DNA from: Triglochin maritima
Taxonomy: Eukaryota; Streptophyta; Magnoliopsida; Alismatales; Juncaginaceae
Assembly (NCBI GenBank): GCA_963682175.1
Contig: OY821782.1
Location: 26,557,741-26,621,740 of the forward strand
Reading direction: 5' to 3'
Length of the DNA stretch: 64,000 nucleotides
Position 1 is the first letter of the stretch. Every line of letters starts with the position of its first letter. The translations under genes and the position numbers were made by a program. The notes under the pieces are model-generated. The model was not told the origin of the DNA. It saw only the letters and a list, made by a program, of their open reading frames with translations, and searched no databases. This document shows positions 1-11,107 of this stretch, one piece after another.

Positions 1-2
1 GA

Positions 3-1130
3 GTTTGCGTTGATTATCGCAAGCTCATTGCGGCAACACGGAAAGATCATTTTCCATTGCCATTCATTGATCAGATGTTGGAAAGGTTGGTCGGACATGA
101 GTATTATTGTTTTCTTGATGGATACTCCGGTTACAACCAAATTCCCATCACCGCCGAGGATCAAGAGAAAACCACATTTACATGTCCATTTGGCACGTTT
201 GCCTACCGTCGCATGCCCTTTGGGTTATGTAATGCGCCGGTAACGTTTCAAAGGTGTATGATCAGCATCTTCTCCGATATGGTTGAGCATTTCCTTGAGA
301 TCTTCATGGACGACTTTTCCATATTTGGCGTTTCCTTTGATGAGTGCCTTCATCACTTGAGTCTTGTCCTCAAGCGATGCCGTGAGAAGAACCTCCCTCT
401 CAATTGGGACAAATGTCACTTCATGGTGAAGCGAGAGATTGTACTTGGACATGTGGTCTCAAGTAGGGGAATTGAGGTCGATCCCGCCAAAGTGGGTATC
501 ATTGCTAATCTCCCACCGCCACGTAATGTGAAGGATATCCGCACCTTTTTGGGGCATGCTGGATTCTATCGGCGGTTCATTCGGGATTTTAGCAAAATTG
601 CTCGACCTCTCATTGCCTTGTTGGCTAAGGATGCCATTTTTGAGTTCACACCGGATTACCACCATGCCTTTTTGACCTTGAAGAAAGAGTTGACTTCAGC
701 TCCCATTATTAAGGCACCGGTGTGGACTGAACCCTTTTGAGTTAATGTGTGATGCATCTGACTTCGCTGTGGGAGCAGTGCTTGGGCAACGATTGGACAA
801 AATGCCTCATGTGATCTACTATGCCAGTAGAACACTCAATGATGCCCAATTGAACTACACTGTGACCGAGAAGGAATTCTTAGCGATCATATTTGGTTTG
901 GAGAAATTCCGGTCGTACTTGATTGGCTCCGACGTGATTATCTATTCTGATCACACATCCATCAAGCACCTCATGGCGAAGAAAGATGCAAAATCCCAAC
1001 TTTTGAGATGGATCTTGTTGTTACAGGAATTCGATCTCGAGATTCGAGACAAAAAAGGGTGTGAAAATGTTGTAGCTGACCACTTGTCTCGTCTTGAGAC
1101 GACCAACCCACAGGACCAAATCATTGCTGA
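3..1130 (+). pseudogene. Gypsy (Athila-like) reverse transcriptase and RNase H, frameshifted
   Basis: Copies element RNA to DNA and removes the RNA strand. From base 3 the frame reads CVDYRKL, then PLPFIDQML, YCFLDGYSGYNQI, MPFGLCNAP and the catalytic FMDD of the palm. An extra t near 737 shifts the frame just before RNase H, which resumes at 745 ([41 protein letters not shown]). The upstream part, including protease and gag, lies outside the window. The homologous region of element E at 61.6-63.0 kb confirms the domain order. The frameshift makes it non-functional. Confidence 0.9.
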
Positions 1131-1259
1131 CAAATTTCCTGACGAGCAGTTGTTCACGATCGAAGATAACCCTTGGTTTGCCGACATCGTGAACTACCTC
1201 GTGACCGAGCAACTTCCTGTGGGTTGGTCAAAATCTGACCAAACCAAATTTAGATCTTA

Positions 1260-2376
1260 TGTCAGATTCTTCCACTAGGACGACCCCTACCTATTCAAAT
1301 ACTGCTCTGACCAAATTTTCAGGCGGTGCGTCCCAGATACCGAATTCCAAAGTGTGCTCCACTTCTGCCATTCCAAGGCATGTGGAGGACACTTTGGAGC
1401 AAAGAAAACTGCTGCCAAGGTGCTCCAATCTGGGTTCTACTGGCCCTCTCTTTTCAAGGATGCTTACGACTTTTGTAAGCAATGTGATAGGTGCCAGCGC
1501 CTTGGCAGGATTGGTCGACGTGACATGATGCCTTTGCAAAATGTCCTTGTTGTCGACATCTTCGATGTGTGGGGCATCGATTTCATGGGCCCATCCCGAA
1601 CTCGTTCGGGAATGTTTACATTCTGGTGGCCGTTGACTATGTGTATAAGTGGTTTTAGGCTATACCCACAAAGACCAATGACAACAAGGTGGTCACCAAA
1701 TTCTTGAGGGACATTTTTGCGCGATTTGGTACTCCTCGTACCATAATCAGCGATAGGGGTACCCACTTCTATAATCGCTCCTTTGAAGCGTTTATGAGGA
1801 AATATTTGATCACCCACAAGCTTGCGACCCCATATCATCCGCAAACTAGTGGGCAGGTCGAAATCTCTAACCGTCAATTAAAGCAAATTCTTGAGAAGAC
1901 GGTTAGCTCCTCGAGGAAGGATTGGTTAACCAAGTTGAATGACGCATTGTGGGCCTTCCGCACTGCGTACAAGACCAATTTGGGTATGTCCCCATATCGG
2001 GTAGTGTACGACAAGGCTTGCCACCTAACCGTCGAGCTTGAGCATCGTGCTTTCTGGGCGATCAACAACCTGAATATGGATCTTGATCAAGCAGGAGTAC
2101 AACGTAAGCTCGACATTGTGGAATTAGAAGAGCTACGCAATGATGCGTACGAGAATGACAAAATTCATAAGTCCCGAGCCAAGATGTTTTACGATCGCAT
2201 GATTATGCGAAAGGTGTTTAGGATTCTTTGCTTCATCTGTTTGCGGGTAAGCTCCGCAGTTGCTGGTTTGACTCTTTTATTGTGCAAATCGTATGTCCTC
2301 ACGGTGCGGTTGAAATCCTAAACCAAGGGAATGAGGACATGTTCAAAGTTAATAGACAACCGTCAAACTTTACTTA
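1260..2376 (+). pseudogene. Gypsy (Athila-like) integrase, broken
   Basis: Joins element cDNA to host DNA. Zinc-binding H2C2 residues are in HFCHSKACGGHFG and CKQCDRCQR (about 1357-1500). Core residues are D in WGIDFMGP (about 1575), D in IISDRGTHF (about 1750) and E in [10 protein letters not shown] (about 1860). The C-terminal part ([10 protein letters not shown], then [20 protein letters not shown]) ends near 2376. Damage: TAG at 1276 where the related E copy has a Trp, a frameshift near 1595, a stop near 1657 and another frameshift near 2220. No env-like ORF follows. Confidence 0.88.
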
Positions 2377-4039
2377 GAGGGGGCACCAACGGAAGTCGAG
2401 GAGGTCATGTTCCTTCATGAACCTCTCTCACACTCAACCATTCATGTTCCTACATGAATGGTTGAGATTTCTGTTTGTAGAAATTAAAATTGGAAAAAAC
2501 CAAAAAAAGAAACAAGAAAAAAAGACAGACTCCATAAGTGAGCATTGATTGTTGTGGGCCCAACCATTGTGTATTTGGGCCCTATTTCTTTCACGTATTT
2601 GTCGTCCTTCCTTAGTATTTCACAGGTTTTGAAGGGAATTCGGGGTTGTGTCTATCAACATAACCATGAACTTCCCTTTTTGCTTTACGTTGGTGAGATT
2701 TTTCTTTTTCATGCATAACTCCATGTAGTATCAAGTTTGCATTCATTGAGGAGAAGGCATGAAGTAAGTATGGGGGAGTGGGGTGTTTTATGTGTGTACA
2801 TAGTCGAGTCATTTTCCTGTTGTTTTTGTTTTCTTTTGTGTGCATTGTTAGGGTCATGTTAGTGTGCTACATTTAATATCAATATATCTGCTTGCCATGA
2901 TCCTTGAGTGACTTGTCTTATTTTGCTTGCCTTGTGTTTTAAATTTTCACTTTTCTTTCAAAATCTTCATGTGTTTGGGAAAGCAAATGTTTTGTGGGTT
3001 TGTGTGTGTTTAGCATGTGCAAAACCGTTGAGAGGCAAAGTAAAAAGAAGCTCCCAAAATTGTCATGAACTTGATGCATTAGGATCTTTAGTACACAGGC
3101 TTTAGGTCTTACTGAGTTGTAAGGATGCACCCCGGTTTTCCTTCGGGGTGTGTGTAATTATAGAGTTTCAGTACTGAAACAATTAAAGAAGTCCACCCCG
3201 AACCTAATGAGTCAAATAATTTGTGTTTGTTAATATAAGGAAGTGTGTTGTAGTCAAGGACCATTTAACTCCAGTTGTGAGACATTAAGTGTAGGGGTTT
3301 TGGTTCATGTGTAGATAAGAAATAAGTGAGTAAGTGTTCTCTCTTCTCGCACGACTCCTAGCACTCGGGAAATTAGGTCTGAGGGGACTTTGTGCTTGGT
3401 TATTTCGAGTCATCTGACTTGGGATGCACCGACCGAACTACTGTTACACGGGTGGTAGGGATTGCCCTATGTGGAGATGTGGGGAAAGGTGTACATGATA
3501 GTATAAGTCCTCATAGGCAATGATACACGAAACCTGACCCTGAGAGAATTACACACCAACTAGAAAAAAAAGAAAACAAAAAGAAAAAATGGCAATGCAA
3601 ATAAGAATCTTAATGGACTTTACACTTTGTATCACTTGAGGATGTAAGGTTGCCCATGTCTTTCACTTAAGTCCTTAACTAACATGCATCAATGGTTCCC
3701 TAGGGTAGGTGTGTGTACTGAATACATATAGAGAGTCGGACCGTAGAATTTCCGTGTCCAACGATTGACAAAAATGACTCCATCGAGTCGTGTTGCTAGG
3801 TTGGATAATGCATCAATGTTCAGATTTTGTTGGTATATCTGCTGAAAACCCTCAGCAGACACCACTCCTCCTCCTTAGCGATAAGGAGGTTTAACGGCTT
3901 GTTGCACGTGCTAAGTGCGACCGTGATTCCTACGAAAGTGACTTTGGATGTTCCTGTTTTACGTATGCTCTTTCCTTTCTTTAATTTTTCCCTTTCTTTG
4001 TTTTGCTTGGGACTAGCAAAAGTTAGGTGTGGGGGTATT
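2377..4039 (+). other. G1 3' noncoding region and polypurine tract
   Basis: No coding potential was found. The region aligns by eye with 20376-21998 (A) and 41488-43074 (B). All begin near an A-rich tract (2495-2526 here), and share the run around cgattgttgtgggccc, a block around ccgaccgaac with ttacacgggtggtaggga, and paired hairpins at 3838-3921. The polypurine tract is aggtgtgggggtatt at 4025-4039, directly before the LTR. Conservation between autonomous and non-autonomous members suggests cis functions (inference). Confidence 0.8.
3838..3921 (+). other. Three consecutive RNA-type hairpins before the PPT (G1 copy)
   Basis: Hairpin 1 is TCTGCTGA, loop aaaccc, TCAGCAGA (3838-3859). Hairpin 2 is CCTCCTTA, loop gcga, TAAGGAGG (3870-3889). 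Hairpin 3 is GTTGCAC, loop gtgctaa, GTGCGAC with one G-T pair (3901-3921). The equivalents of hairpins 2 and 3 in A are at 21846-21865 and 21877-21897, and in B at 42922-42941 and 42953-42973. Hairpin 2 closes with A-T in G1 and G-C in A and B, keeping the pairing. Hairpin 1 is only partly paired in A and B. Confidence 0.6.
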
Positions 4040-4545
4040 TGATTGACATCATATCATGCATATATTTGTGTCTTATATCCCTTATTGTTAGCCTAAGCAA
4101 TGCTACGTAACGAGTTTTATGTTTATGTTTCAGGAATAAACAAGTTTGAGAAGAAGAGATTCAAAAAGGATTTAAAAGTAAGGAAACTGACCAAGTTGCA
4201 AGACTTATGGACTAAGATGCAAGAGAGAATGACCCCGATCTAAACCCAAAAGGACTAATTAGCAAAATCAAGCACTCCACACCTTCATGATGAGTATTTT
4301 GGCAATTAGATTCAGGTCGCAACTCACACAACCAATTAGGGTACACTCCAGAAGAAGAAACAAAGTTACAAACAAGTCAAACGAAATTGGGCCTGATCTA
4401 GGAGATCCAAACCGATAATTGGCGGTTTATTTGGCTCCAGATCCGACCCGTCGTCTATCAGACGTGTATTACAGTGTTTTATGCTATATTTGTATGTGTT
4501 TAGTCCCATACCGGGGGATCGTCCCGGGTTACCTTTTTCTATGGC

Positions 4546-4554
4546 TATAAATAG
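4546..4554 (+). promoter_or_regulatory. TATA box of G1 3' LTR
   Basis: TATAAATAG occurs at the same relative place in every full LTR of this family: 22527-22535 in A, 36402-36410 and 43582-43590 in B, 57192-57200 in E. It follows the shared block gggggattgtcccg and is followed by ga(a/c)tctt(c)a(c)c. It probably sets the U3/R boundary. Confidence 0.7.
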
Positions 4555-4959
4555 GACTCTTCCTCCACCTTTGTTATCCGTCTCCCCTCTTGATGGCCAT
4601 CCCCTCTAGTAGGAGTAAAGCCTTGGAGCAAAACTCTGGTGGAGAGAGTCTACTTGTAATGTGAGTGAGTAATAAAAGATGTTTTGTTAGTTTCTTTATA
4701 TTGTATCTTTTCAATTCTTACATGCTTAGTTAACTTTGTTTAGTTTCATCTTCATAGAATTAATTAGCATATTTTCTTTCATTACATATGAATGTTAGTC
4801 TAATAATGTGTGAGTAGTTCCATCCCCCTTTGGGGGTGAAGTTGATGTTTATACATGTCATGTAGAATGAAATGAATGCTAAATATTGTTGTATGTGAGA
4901 AATGTTAGTATGCTTGTTTGAATTAAAGAGAATACTTAAATTGATTGTTTCTGCCATAA

Positions 4960-7070
4960 TCTTTAGTTAAGGCTAGGTCCAATGTCTACTTGCTTTTAGT
5001 TAAGGCTTGATTAAGAGTGATTTTTGGGGCCAAGGAAAGGGTGATGAAATCCCCCACCTTATCTTTTATGGGACAACCCCTCCTTAATAGCGTTTTGATC
5101 CTAAATCTAGCAATCAATCGCTCCAATCAAACGCTCGCTCACACTTGTCCTGATGCAATTCCTACTAACTAATGCATGGGCATACGAGATGAATGAATGA
5201 GTGTAGGAAATTGTGTACCTCACGCTAGCACTCAACAACTGAAAATAAAGCTAAAAGAAAAGACAACTACGTGCCTAAGTCAATACATGATGCGTGACCT
5301 AAACAAATAAGAACGTCTAGTCTTTTGCCTTGGATTTTAAGGCCAAGTTGATTAATGGGGGAGTGATTAATGATCTGGGAGCAAACGAGAAGTCACAGCA
5401 TGCAAAATAGGTCTCCCAGATAACATAAATTACAGAACTAACTACCCGAAATTTTTTGAAAGGACAAAACCCTCAGCAGGCCGCCAATTGGCGGTCTCCA
5501 ACCGCTGATTGACGGTCCTTTTGCAGCTTCTGTTCCTCAAACTTGTCCAGTAGCCTCCCCTTGGTCCGATGGTTCCCTGAAAATAAGAAAAACTGGAAAC
5601 AAAAAATTAAAAACCCCTCGAATCGCCCAAACCAACGTCTGGACAGAGCACTTACCCAGCAACGGCGCCAAAAACTTGATTGATCGTTTTATATTAACCG
5701 CAAGTGCACGGCCACGTTGAAGCGGTGGAAAATACGGGTCGTCCACTGGGAGGTGCGTCGACGCTTTGTTTGTTCGAAGGCGAGAGGTAAAAGAAGCAGA
5801 GAAAGATGTATTACACTACACTACACTAATCTAAACTAGTAAACAAGCAAGGTGAAATGAAATAACTAAACAACTAAGCTAAACAACTAATGAAGAAGAT
5901 AGAAAGACAGGAATGAAAACCCCTAAGGGGTGGAGTGTGTGTGTGCACACAAAATAAGTGTGGTGTTGAATGCATACAATAAGCTCAAGTTAGTTTGTGT
6001 TTGTTAATGCATAAGAGGTACCTAATGGCAAAACCTATCATTTACAACACTAACTCATGTGAAGAATATGAGCAATGCAAGGTTGTTATTAAGAAACTTA
6101 GACAAGCATGGAATGTACCTAAGCTATGGCAGAAACCATCAAGTAAGGTTCTTAATAATTCAAGCAAGCATACTAATACCAACACAAAACATTCATATTA
6201 AGGATTCAAACCATCTACATAACATGTACACACATCTACTCCAACCCCAAAGGGGATGGAACTACTCACACATATTTAAACTAACTACTCTAATAAAATG
6301 AAGCATTATACTGCAATGAAACTATACTAATCAAGCAAGAAATATTAAAGAAGCATAAAACAAAACAAGCACCAAAGCAAACACATTAAAGGAAATTAAC
6401 TAGCAATAATTAACAAGCTAATGAAAACATCTTTTATTAACTCACTCAAATTACAAGCAGCCCTTCCTCCACCAGAGTTTTGCTTCAAGGCTTCACTCTT
6501 AGTAGGGAAGAAGGCCACCAAAGAGAGAGATAGATACAATGGAAGGTGAAGAGTTCTATTTATAAGCATGGAAAAGCTAATCCGGGACAATCCCCAAATG
6601 TGGGACTAAACCAATACCAAAAATAGCCTAAACACACATTAATACAAGTCCAGGAGAAAGCTTAGCGGATCTGGGCTGATCCAGACCGCCAATTGGTAGT
6701 CTAAAAAGTCTAGATCCAGTTGAATCTTGTTCTGGGCTTTGCTTGGTGTATTTGGTGGTCTTGGATGCATCTACTTCGTTTATTGGAGCTCCGACCCGAA
6801 TCGAATTGGTAAAATACTCCCCATGATGGTGTGGAGTATTCTATTTTGCTCTTAGGTCCTTCTGTCTTACATTCAGGTCCTTCTCCCTTGCATCTTGGTC
6901 CCTAGATCTCACAATTCAATCCTTTTTCCCAGCTTTTGGGTCCTTTTATGCTTCATCTCTTCAAACCTATTTATTCCTGAAAACTAAACATAAAACTTGT
7001 AACATAACATTGTTTAGGTGAAAGATAATGGATATAAGATACAAATATAAGCACGAAATGATATCAATCA
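4960..7070 (-). mobile_element. Inverted gypsy family fragment: leader plus 5' LTR
   Basis: On the minus strand an LTR runs from TGATTGATATCA at 7070 down to ...ATCAATCA at 5677 (1394 bp). It is followed by the primer-binding site tggcgccgttgctggg (5670-5655), the palindromic leader block (about 5482-5525) and the rest of the leader, down to about 4960. The LTR carries the hairpin of complementary AATACTCC/GGAGTATT type near 6818-6845 and the palindrome near 6685. No gag remains: the element is cut off in its leader. It sits inside the G1 LTR, so it arrived later than G1. Confidence 0.85.
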
Positions 7071-7410
7071 CAAACACTACCTACACTTCAGCTTACTGAA
7101 TGCATTCATCACCACTTATTTCATGTGTACACACACTCCACCCCTTAGGGGTTTTCCATTCCTGATTTTCAATTTCTTCTATTAGTCACTTAGTTTAGTT
7201 CTATTTAGTGCTTTTATTTTCTTTGTTTGTTTCGTACTAGTGTAGCGTCGCATAGTTCAGTCTAGTTAGTTTAATCAATTCCTTCTCCCCTCTTTTCCCA
7301 CTCGATTTCTGAAGAACCAAAGTTGACACACCTCCTCGTGGACACGACCCGTATTTGCCACGTCCTCACCGACGTCGTGCACTTGCGGTAAATATAAACG
7401 ATTTCAAACA

Positions 7411-8870
7411 GGGTGTATTGATTACGGGTCTGAGGGTGGTGCCTCAGATGTTCACGAGTATTGTCCAGGCTTAGAGTTCTGTTGATGAGTCAGCCGGGTT
7501 GTTGCAGTTAGCAGCCAGAGATTGATCAGACTTTAGTATAGGAGTTGATGGAGGTCTGAGATTCAAAGGTTGTGTCTAGGTGCCAATAGGAGGCGATCTG
7601 AGGAATGAAATCTTAAAGGAGGCGCACAGGTCCCGTTACTCTATACACCTAAGTTGTACGAAGATGTACAAAGATGTTCAGGGGAATTTCTGGTGGAAGA
7701 GGATGACGATGGAGATAACTGGGTTTGTTGACAAATGCCTAGTTTGTCAGCAGGTGAAGATTGAGCATCAGAGACCCGTGGGGCCTATGCAGAGGATTGA
7801 GCTCCCAGAGTGGAAGTGGGAGCATGTGACTATGGATTTTGTCACAGAGCTTCCGAAGACGAGGGGATTTCACGACACGATTTGGGTCATAGTCGATCGA
7901 CTGACCAAGTCGGCACACTTCTTAGCTATCAGGACCACGTTACCTCTATAGGGTCTAGCTAAGTTGTATATTGAGGAGATCGTCAGACTTCATGGAGTGG
8001 CAAGGAGTATCATTTCTGATAGAGATCCCAAGTTCACATCCAGATTTTGGGTAGTCTGCAGAACGCCTTGGATACTCAGTTGAAGTTCAGCACGACTTTC
8101 CTTCCACCGATAGATGGTCAGTCCAAGAGGATCATCTAGACGTTAGAGGATATGTTGAGGGCTTGTACTCTGGATTGGGAAGGACACTAGGATGAGCATT
8201 TGTCATTGATCGAGTTTGCCTACAACAACAGCTACCATTCGAGTATTGGGATGACGTCGTACAAGGCTTTGTACGGGAGACCTTGGAGATCACCAGTATG
8301 TTGGAGTGAGGTTGGCGAGAGGCAGCTAGTTGGGCAGAGATTGTACAGATGTATGCTGAGAAGGTCGATGTGATCCGGCAGAGATTGGTGACCGCTCAGA
8401 GAAGGTAGAAGTGCTACGCAGATAGGCGTAGACGAGAGTGAGGTTCGATGTAGGCGATGTCGTATTCCTGAAGATTTCACCATCCCGAGGAGTGATGAGA
8501 TTTAGGAAGAAGGGGAAGCTCAGTCCAAGGTATGTCGGGTCGTTTGAGATCCTTGATTGTGTTGGAGATGTTGCCTACAGAGTTTCTTTGCCTCAGTTTT
8601 TGGGTCTTCACAACGTCTTCCATGTATCGATGCTCAGGAAGTACGTAGCAGATCCTTCTCATGTGATTCAGTTAGAGGTTCTGGAGATCTGTCAGAATTT
8701 GTCTATTGAGGAGAAACCAGTGGAGATAGTAGGCTGAATGGAGCATCAACTCCAGAGAAGGACCATTCTGATGGTGAAGGTCTGGTGGCAGCATCACAGT
8801 GTTCGAGAAGCCACTTGGGAGATCGAGGAGGAGGTCTAGAAGAAGTTCCCGGAGTTGTTTAGTGAGTATT
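7411..8870 (+). pseudogene. Tekay/Del-like chromovirus integrase with chromodomain remnant
   Basis: A second gypsy lineage. Readable parts are the end of the RNase H/spacer (FSIGVDGGLRFKG near 7535), the zinc-binding region (HRSRYSIHL ... CLVCQQVK) and the core (WEHVTMDFVTELPKT, VDRLTKSAHFL, then [10 protein letters not shown] after a stop at 7949). Next come the GPY/F-like C-terminus (GKLSPRYVGSFEIL, VFHVSMLRKYV) and a chromodomain-like tail (about 8750-8870, HHSVREATWEIEEEV). Such a tail marks chromoviruses. Many stops and frameshifts show that it is dead. Its 5' part is missing, apparently displaced by insertion of G1. Confidence 0.85.
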
Positions 8871-8912
8871 GGATTTAATTTCGAGGATGAAATTCCTTTA
8901 AGGAGGGTGGAT

Positions 8913-10739
8913 TGTTAGATCCTAATCCTTGCTTAAGGCAAATCTTGTTTTGGATTGACTAATGTTTGTTTAGGGAGAGATTTATGATGGTGAAATGGAG
9001 GGCTCTGATTGGTGGATGAAAAAGGTGCTATATTTAAAGGTAAAAACCCAACTCTTTCTCCTTCTTTACTCTTCACTTCAACTCTTCTCAATCTCTCTCT
9101 CTCCCTCACACACACTCTGATCGTGCTAGGTGCGAAGGCGAGCTGAATGGGCATGTCCGAAGGAGGTGTGATCGTGGTTGGTGCGAGCTAGCGTGAGAAG
9201 CTCACCAAAGAAACGTTCCTTTACGAGGAAGTGCTCGTGGAAGCTTTCGTCATTGTTCTTCTAAGGCTTCTTCACGCCTTAAAGGTATGCCAAGCTTTAC
9301 TTTTATGCTCACCTAAGTAAGTGTGAGTGTTTTAGTAGTCGACGGTAGGCCGAAAGGCTCTTCGGGAATTCTGTTTCAGCATAGTTTCTATTGAATTCGG
9401 TCGACTGGCTGGTCCAGCAGTCAACCGTTGTTAGTGTAAATTGTGGAGTTTTGCCTTGCACCGGTCGAACGACGCTCTAGGCGGTCGACCGGTCAAGCAT
9501 GTTAGGCAAGCTCTCAGTGTTTTTTGTCGACCGGGCCCCCTTTGTCGTTCGACCGAATGCAGTATTGTAAGTGGGTTGGGGACGAAGTCCATCAAAATGG
9601 TTGAACGTCCTTTTGATTTGTTCGACCAATTACACTGTAGTAAGTCGGTTCAGGCGTAGACTTTCCAAACGGTCGACCGCCATGACATTTTGTTCGACCG
9701 ATGACTTAAGTTGACTTGAAACTCGTTCGACTGGTGCGTATGTTGTCTGACCGGTCTTGACTTAGTGAGAACCTAAGAGTCTTCGCTAGGTCTTTATGGA
9801 ATTATTATAGCAAGTCGGTTGATTTTTCAGTCGACCGGGACCCCTTAGCCAGTCGACCGGCTGAGAAGTCTGATTTATGAGTTGTCTGGCACCAACCATC
9901 CAAACGGTCCACCGCCAGTGACCCTTGTTCGACTGTTTGATCATTTTGTTGGTTACTTGTGGTTCGACCAATTGCGAGACGGTCGAACTCTTGTGCATTC
10001 CTAGAGGGAACCAGTCGACTGGTATGCCTGTTTCGATAATCCAGTTCTGCTCAGTTTCGTGTTTTGTTGTGTTGTGGGATCAGTTTGAGGGCAACGGGTC
10101 CCCGACCGTTTTGGGGCAACGGTACGGGCCTTGCCTGCCCGATAGTGATCAGTGGTTTGGGCCCTGGATGTGGGGGCGAGTGTTTGGGCTCTGGATGTGG
10201 GAGCGACCGTCCTTGTGAGGTAGGGTCGTTTGCCGGGGGTGTTTCCGACTGTGGTGCCTGGGGAACGTGTGGGTGATGGGTGAGACGACCCTCGGGAATC
10301 GTTGCGGTGCAAGTCTGCTGTGGCTTGGAGAGAGATACTGGGAGCCCAGTTTTGACGATGATGTGTATATGTTTTGCATTTATATCTTTACATGCATGTA
10401 GTGTCTAGTTCATGTCTGTTATAGGGGTTTGGCATATGGGGATTTCTTATGGGAAACTCAAGCATAATTTTATGTTTGCATTTTAGGCTGTGAGCGGCTT
10501 TAGGAGGTGGTGACTGCGGAGGAGTACATATGGGGTTAGATACTGTTTTTCCCTATTTTGGAGGTTGTAGTGATTACTTGTACATTTCAGTTGTTAGCTT
10601 TTGATGTAATCACACTTTTGAAAACTCAGATATTTTATATATATTGTAGTGCACCTGGTGTCCATTGTTTCTTTCCGTAATAATCTCGCGTTGATTGTAT
10701 GTTTAAAATTTTAGTTTCTGCTGTTTTAAGGATGTTACA
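8913..10739 (+). repeat. Probable 3' LTR of the Tekay-like chromovirus
   Basis: It follows a polypurine-like aaggagggtgga (8900-8911), begins TGTTAGATCC and most plausibly ends at ...GATGTTACA (10739), giving TG...CA ends. A TATA-like ctatatttaaag is near 9030, followed by a pyrimidine-rich stretch. No second LTR is in the window for comparison, so the right end is inferred. The interior holds a dense cluster of GTCGACC-like words and a short duplicated block near 10155-10205 (gg(c/t)(c/t)ctggatgtggg). Confidence 0.6.
9400..10025. repeat. Cluster of degenerate GTCGACC/TTCGACC words
   Basis: Within about 625 bp there are at least seven GTCGAC and six TTCGAC cores, usually extended as (g/c)(g/a)(g/t)TCGACC(g/a). 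They are spaced irregularly by roughly 20-90 bp. The core is near-palindromic, so orientation is ambiguous. A similar cluster occurs at about 53785-54450 in another LTR. The function is unknown. Confidence 0.6.
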
Positions 10740-11076
10740 AAACATCTGGGTTGAGAGATGATGCTCCATCTTAAGAGAGTTGGAGACCAACCGACGCAAA
10801 GAGGAGACCGGAACAAACATTGTAAGATGATTGACAATCTCCACGTCATTCTTCTCTGTAAAGGTTTGTTCTACAAAAGAGGTTTGATCCACTCAAACAG
10901 GCAAAGTTGTTTTTCGTTCTACGATTTGTTAAAATCACAATATTTGTTGTTGTTAGATCAAAATAAGTGTTTAAAATGATGATTATATTAGGCATGATGG
11001 AGATGTTTTGTTGACAAATCTTGTTGAGATGCATGTTAGATAGGTTCCCCTCTTGTACATTCACGTTGTATCATGT
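10740..11076. other. Unassigned spacer
   Basis: No domain, repeat or RNA gene is recognised. Short ORFs on both strands are below 90 codons and show no family resemblance. It may be older transposon debris or original host sequence. Confidence 0.4.
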
Positions 11077-11107
11077 GTCTATAAGTTTTGTCCTATGATT
11101 TAATATG
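11077..11107 (+). repeat. Left copy of a 31-bp direct repeat bracketing the copia array
   Basis: The 31 bp starting gtctataagttttgtc and ending tttaatatg recur at 27721-27751 with one mismatch (c to g). They lie immediately outside the collapsed unit on the left and the C1 3' LTR on the right. It is too long for a normal 5-bp retrotransposon target duplication. Confidence 0.8.

Larger units (their letters stand above)
1..7410 (+). mobile_element. G1: decayed Athila-like Ty3/gypsy retrotransposon, 5' part outside window
   Basis: Only the right part of the element is in the window: RT, RNase H and integrase, then a long noncoding region, a polypurine tract and a 3' LTR that ends at 7410. RT motifs YCFLDGYSGYNQI and FMDD are typical of the Athila lineage as I know it. 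The LTR and 3' noncoding region are homologous to those of elements A, B and E. The reading frame is broken several times. Sequence after 7410 belongs to a Tekay-like chromovirus, so G1 probably inserted into it; the left insertion end is not visible. Confidence 0.9.
4040..7410 (+). repeat. 3' LTR of G1, interrupted by an inverted gypsy fragment
   Basis: It begins TGATTGACATCA right after the polypurine tract and ends ...TTTCAAACA at 7410. The left portion (4040 to about 4960) holds TATAAATAG at 4546-4554. The right portion (7071-7410) resumes with the gene-distal LTR block (caccccttaggggttttcc, then gtgcacttgcgg). Between them lies the minus-strand fragment. About 30-40 bp of LTR appear lost at the junction compared with the B LTR. 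Confidence 0.85.

Noticed and set aside
2495..2526. A-rich tract as poly(A) tail of a retroposed mRNA
   Set aside because: The same tract occupies the same place in A (20418) and B (41530), so it is part of the element's 3' region.
2377..4039. Possible env-like gene after integrase, as in some Athila elements
   Set aside because: No ORF above about 80 codons, no signal peptide or membrane pattern; conserved parts look noncoding.
10001..10379. Overlapping ORFs of 70-103 codons in the chromovirus LTR
   Set aside because: Several frames are open on both strands in a GC-rich stretch; no family resemblance, and they lie within an inferred LTR.
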